Assembly: GCF_963676685.1 (NCBI RefSeq)
Contig: NC_092345.1
Location: 44,103,838 to 44,167,837 of the forward strand
DNA: 64,000 nt
Origin: Mytilus edulis
Taxonomy: Eukaryota; Mollusca; Bivalvia; Mytilida; Mytilidae
Reading direction: 5' to 3'
The notes below the pieces were generated by a model that worked only from the letters and a program-made list of their open reading frames with translations, had not been told where the DNA came from and searched no databases. Below, piece by piece: positions 63,031 through 64,000 of the stretch (the first letter of the stretch is position 1; every line of letters starts with the position of its first letter). The translations under genes were made by a program, and so were the position numbers.

Positions 63031-63249
63031 TTTCGATTGCAGTTCTCAATGGCACGTTCATTTAACTGTTCTACTTTATATTTCATACAGTCTCCGAAAA
63101 ATGCTCTCGCATATTGACTGCAGTGGCTCGATTTCGGACACAACACCAACACCTTGTGTAATTGTTAAAAAATCTACACAATAGAATGCAGTCTGCGTTT
63201 ATTACGATGTATTATGTTCTTCGCTTTCCTCATCCGAGCATAAAACCTT

Positions 63250-63680
63250 TCTGATGGCTTCAAAATAAACAAATAAAGACTGGTATGAAATGAGAGGAGC
63301 ATCAAAGCAATTTTAATAAGCATGTGGGGTATTACAACAATAAGTTAGTTTTCTATTTATAAGTCCAAATAATCAGCAAAATCCTGGAACCACAAACTAC
63401 AAATACAAATTATTTAAATAAGAAGAAGAACATCTTATATACATTATAATAAATAATTTCTAAATATAACTGTCAAACTCGCTTTGGTGTTTTTTGTCGA
63501 TCATTAGAAAAATGTACCAAAAGAATAATTATACAAAGGTCTTGAACCGAATACCTTCTTATTACGCAAAGAAGAGTAAATACAAATATTTTAATAAATA
63601 ACAAATATTAGGATCATAACCAATCTAATCAAAATACTGATCCTGTGTTAAATCTTTGCCTTTGAATACAGTGTCTGTTT
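63250..63680 (-). other. Probable 3' UTR or flank of the right-edge gene
   Basis: AT-rich, with minus-strand AATAAA-like words (TTTATT on the plus strand) near 63354 and 63413. No further exon was seen. Confidence 0.4.
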
Positions 63681-63683
63681 GAA

Positions 63684-64000
63684 TCATATTTCATCAATAC
63701 TATCTCGTGCTGCATCAACAGGTAAATTATTTTCAATCTGATCAAGCCAAAGTCCAGCAAAGGTACATATTCCAATGAGGCAGACGACAACAAGCTGTAT
63801 GATTAAGTCAAATGAGAACCAACAGGAAAATTATTTTCAATCTGATCAAGCCAAAGTCCAGCAAAGGTACATATTCCAATGAGGTAGACGACAACAATCT
63901 GTATGATTAAGTCAAATGAGAACCATTCACTTAGACTAAAACTTTAAAATGTACTTACATCTTTATGTGCGACGGGATTAGCTTTTCCCTTTGTTACCAG
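63684..64000 (-). CDS. 3' end of an unidentified membrane protein (partial)
   Basis: I do not recognise the protein. Minus-strand exon 64000-63959 (continuing off the window) encodes LVTKGKANPVAHKD and ends at a GTAAGT donor; the other two frames are closed. The intact terminal exon 63794-63684, after ATCATACAG, encodes LVVVCLIGICTFAGLWLDQI then ENNLPVDAARDSIDEI and a stop. The hydrophobic start suggests one transmembrane segment near the C-terminus with a short acidic tail. A second copy of the exon lies between them (63898-63803), made by a 104-bp tandem duplication. Confidence 0.6.
63717..63924 (-). repeat. 104-bp tandem duplication of a terminal exon
   Basis: 63717-63820 and 63821-63924 are tandem copies differing at about three positions. 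Each has its own branch region, the acceptor ATCATACAG and the membrane-segment codons. Using the proximal copy gives an exon reading IVVVYLIGICTFAGLWLD and then ENNFPVGSHLT and a stop at 63803, instead of the longer tail of the distal copy. Confidence 0.85.

Overview
The window is AT-rich metazoan nuclear DNA, most likely from a marine bivalve of the mussel genus Mytilus. The evidence is intron-rich genes with GT-AG junctions, the ACATGTA-rich simple sequence common in molluscs, and dense repeat families that I recognise as typical of mussel genomes. One is the GCGTTTTGTCTACAAAAGAC / CATCAGTGACGCTC family; others are elements ending in TACGACCGCA or AGGTGAGCTA. The species call is inference; no organelle, bacterial or viral gene was seen.

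Layout. (1) 1-7500: diverged tandem repeats, a 2-kb transposon-like element and a TTAA-flanked MITE. (2) 7535-19972, minus strand: a complete ten-exon gene for the calcium-regulated mitochondrial ATP-Mg/Pi carrier (SLC25A24/SCaMC type), 467 residues when spliced by hand, with several DNA-transposon insertions in its introns. (3) 20000-26100: a word-like minisatellite and a decayed non-LTR retrotransposon split by a younger insertion. (4) 26202-31171, minus strand: a gene I do not recognise, reconstructed from six small exons with compatible phases. It would encode a secreted, cysteine-rich protein of about 204 residues. (5) 31200-40400: repeats and a second retrotransposon fragment. (6) 40609-54558, plus strand: a complete ten-exon WDR47 (nemitin) gene, 1113 residues, with LisH, CTLH, coiled coil, long linker and seven WD40 repeats. 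(7) 54559-63680: likely WDR47 3' UTR, then repeats. (8) 63684-64000, minus strand: the last exons of an unidentified membrane protein, where a 104-bp tandem duplication has copied the terminal exon.

The genes are not an operon and share no obvious pathway. SLC25A24 and WDR47 are however also linked on human chromosome 1p13.3, so their proximity may be old synteny. The most unusual points are the uncharacterised secreted protein with a 15-nt microexon, and two recent short tandem duplications (146 bp and 104 bp), in different genes, that each copy a 3' splice site with part or all of its exon. All exon calls come from reading splice sites and frames by eye; transcript data would settle them.
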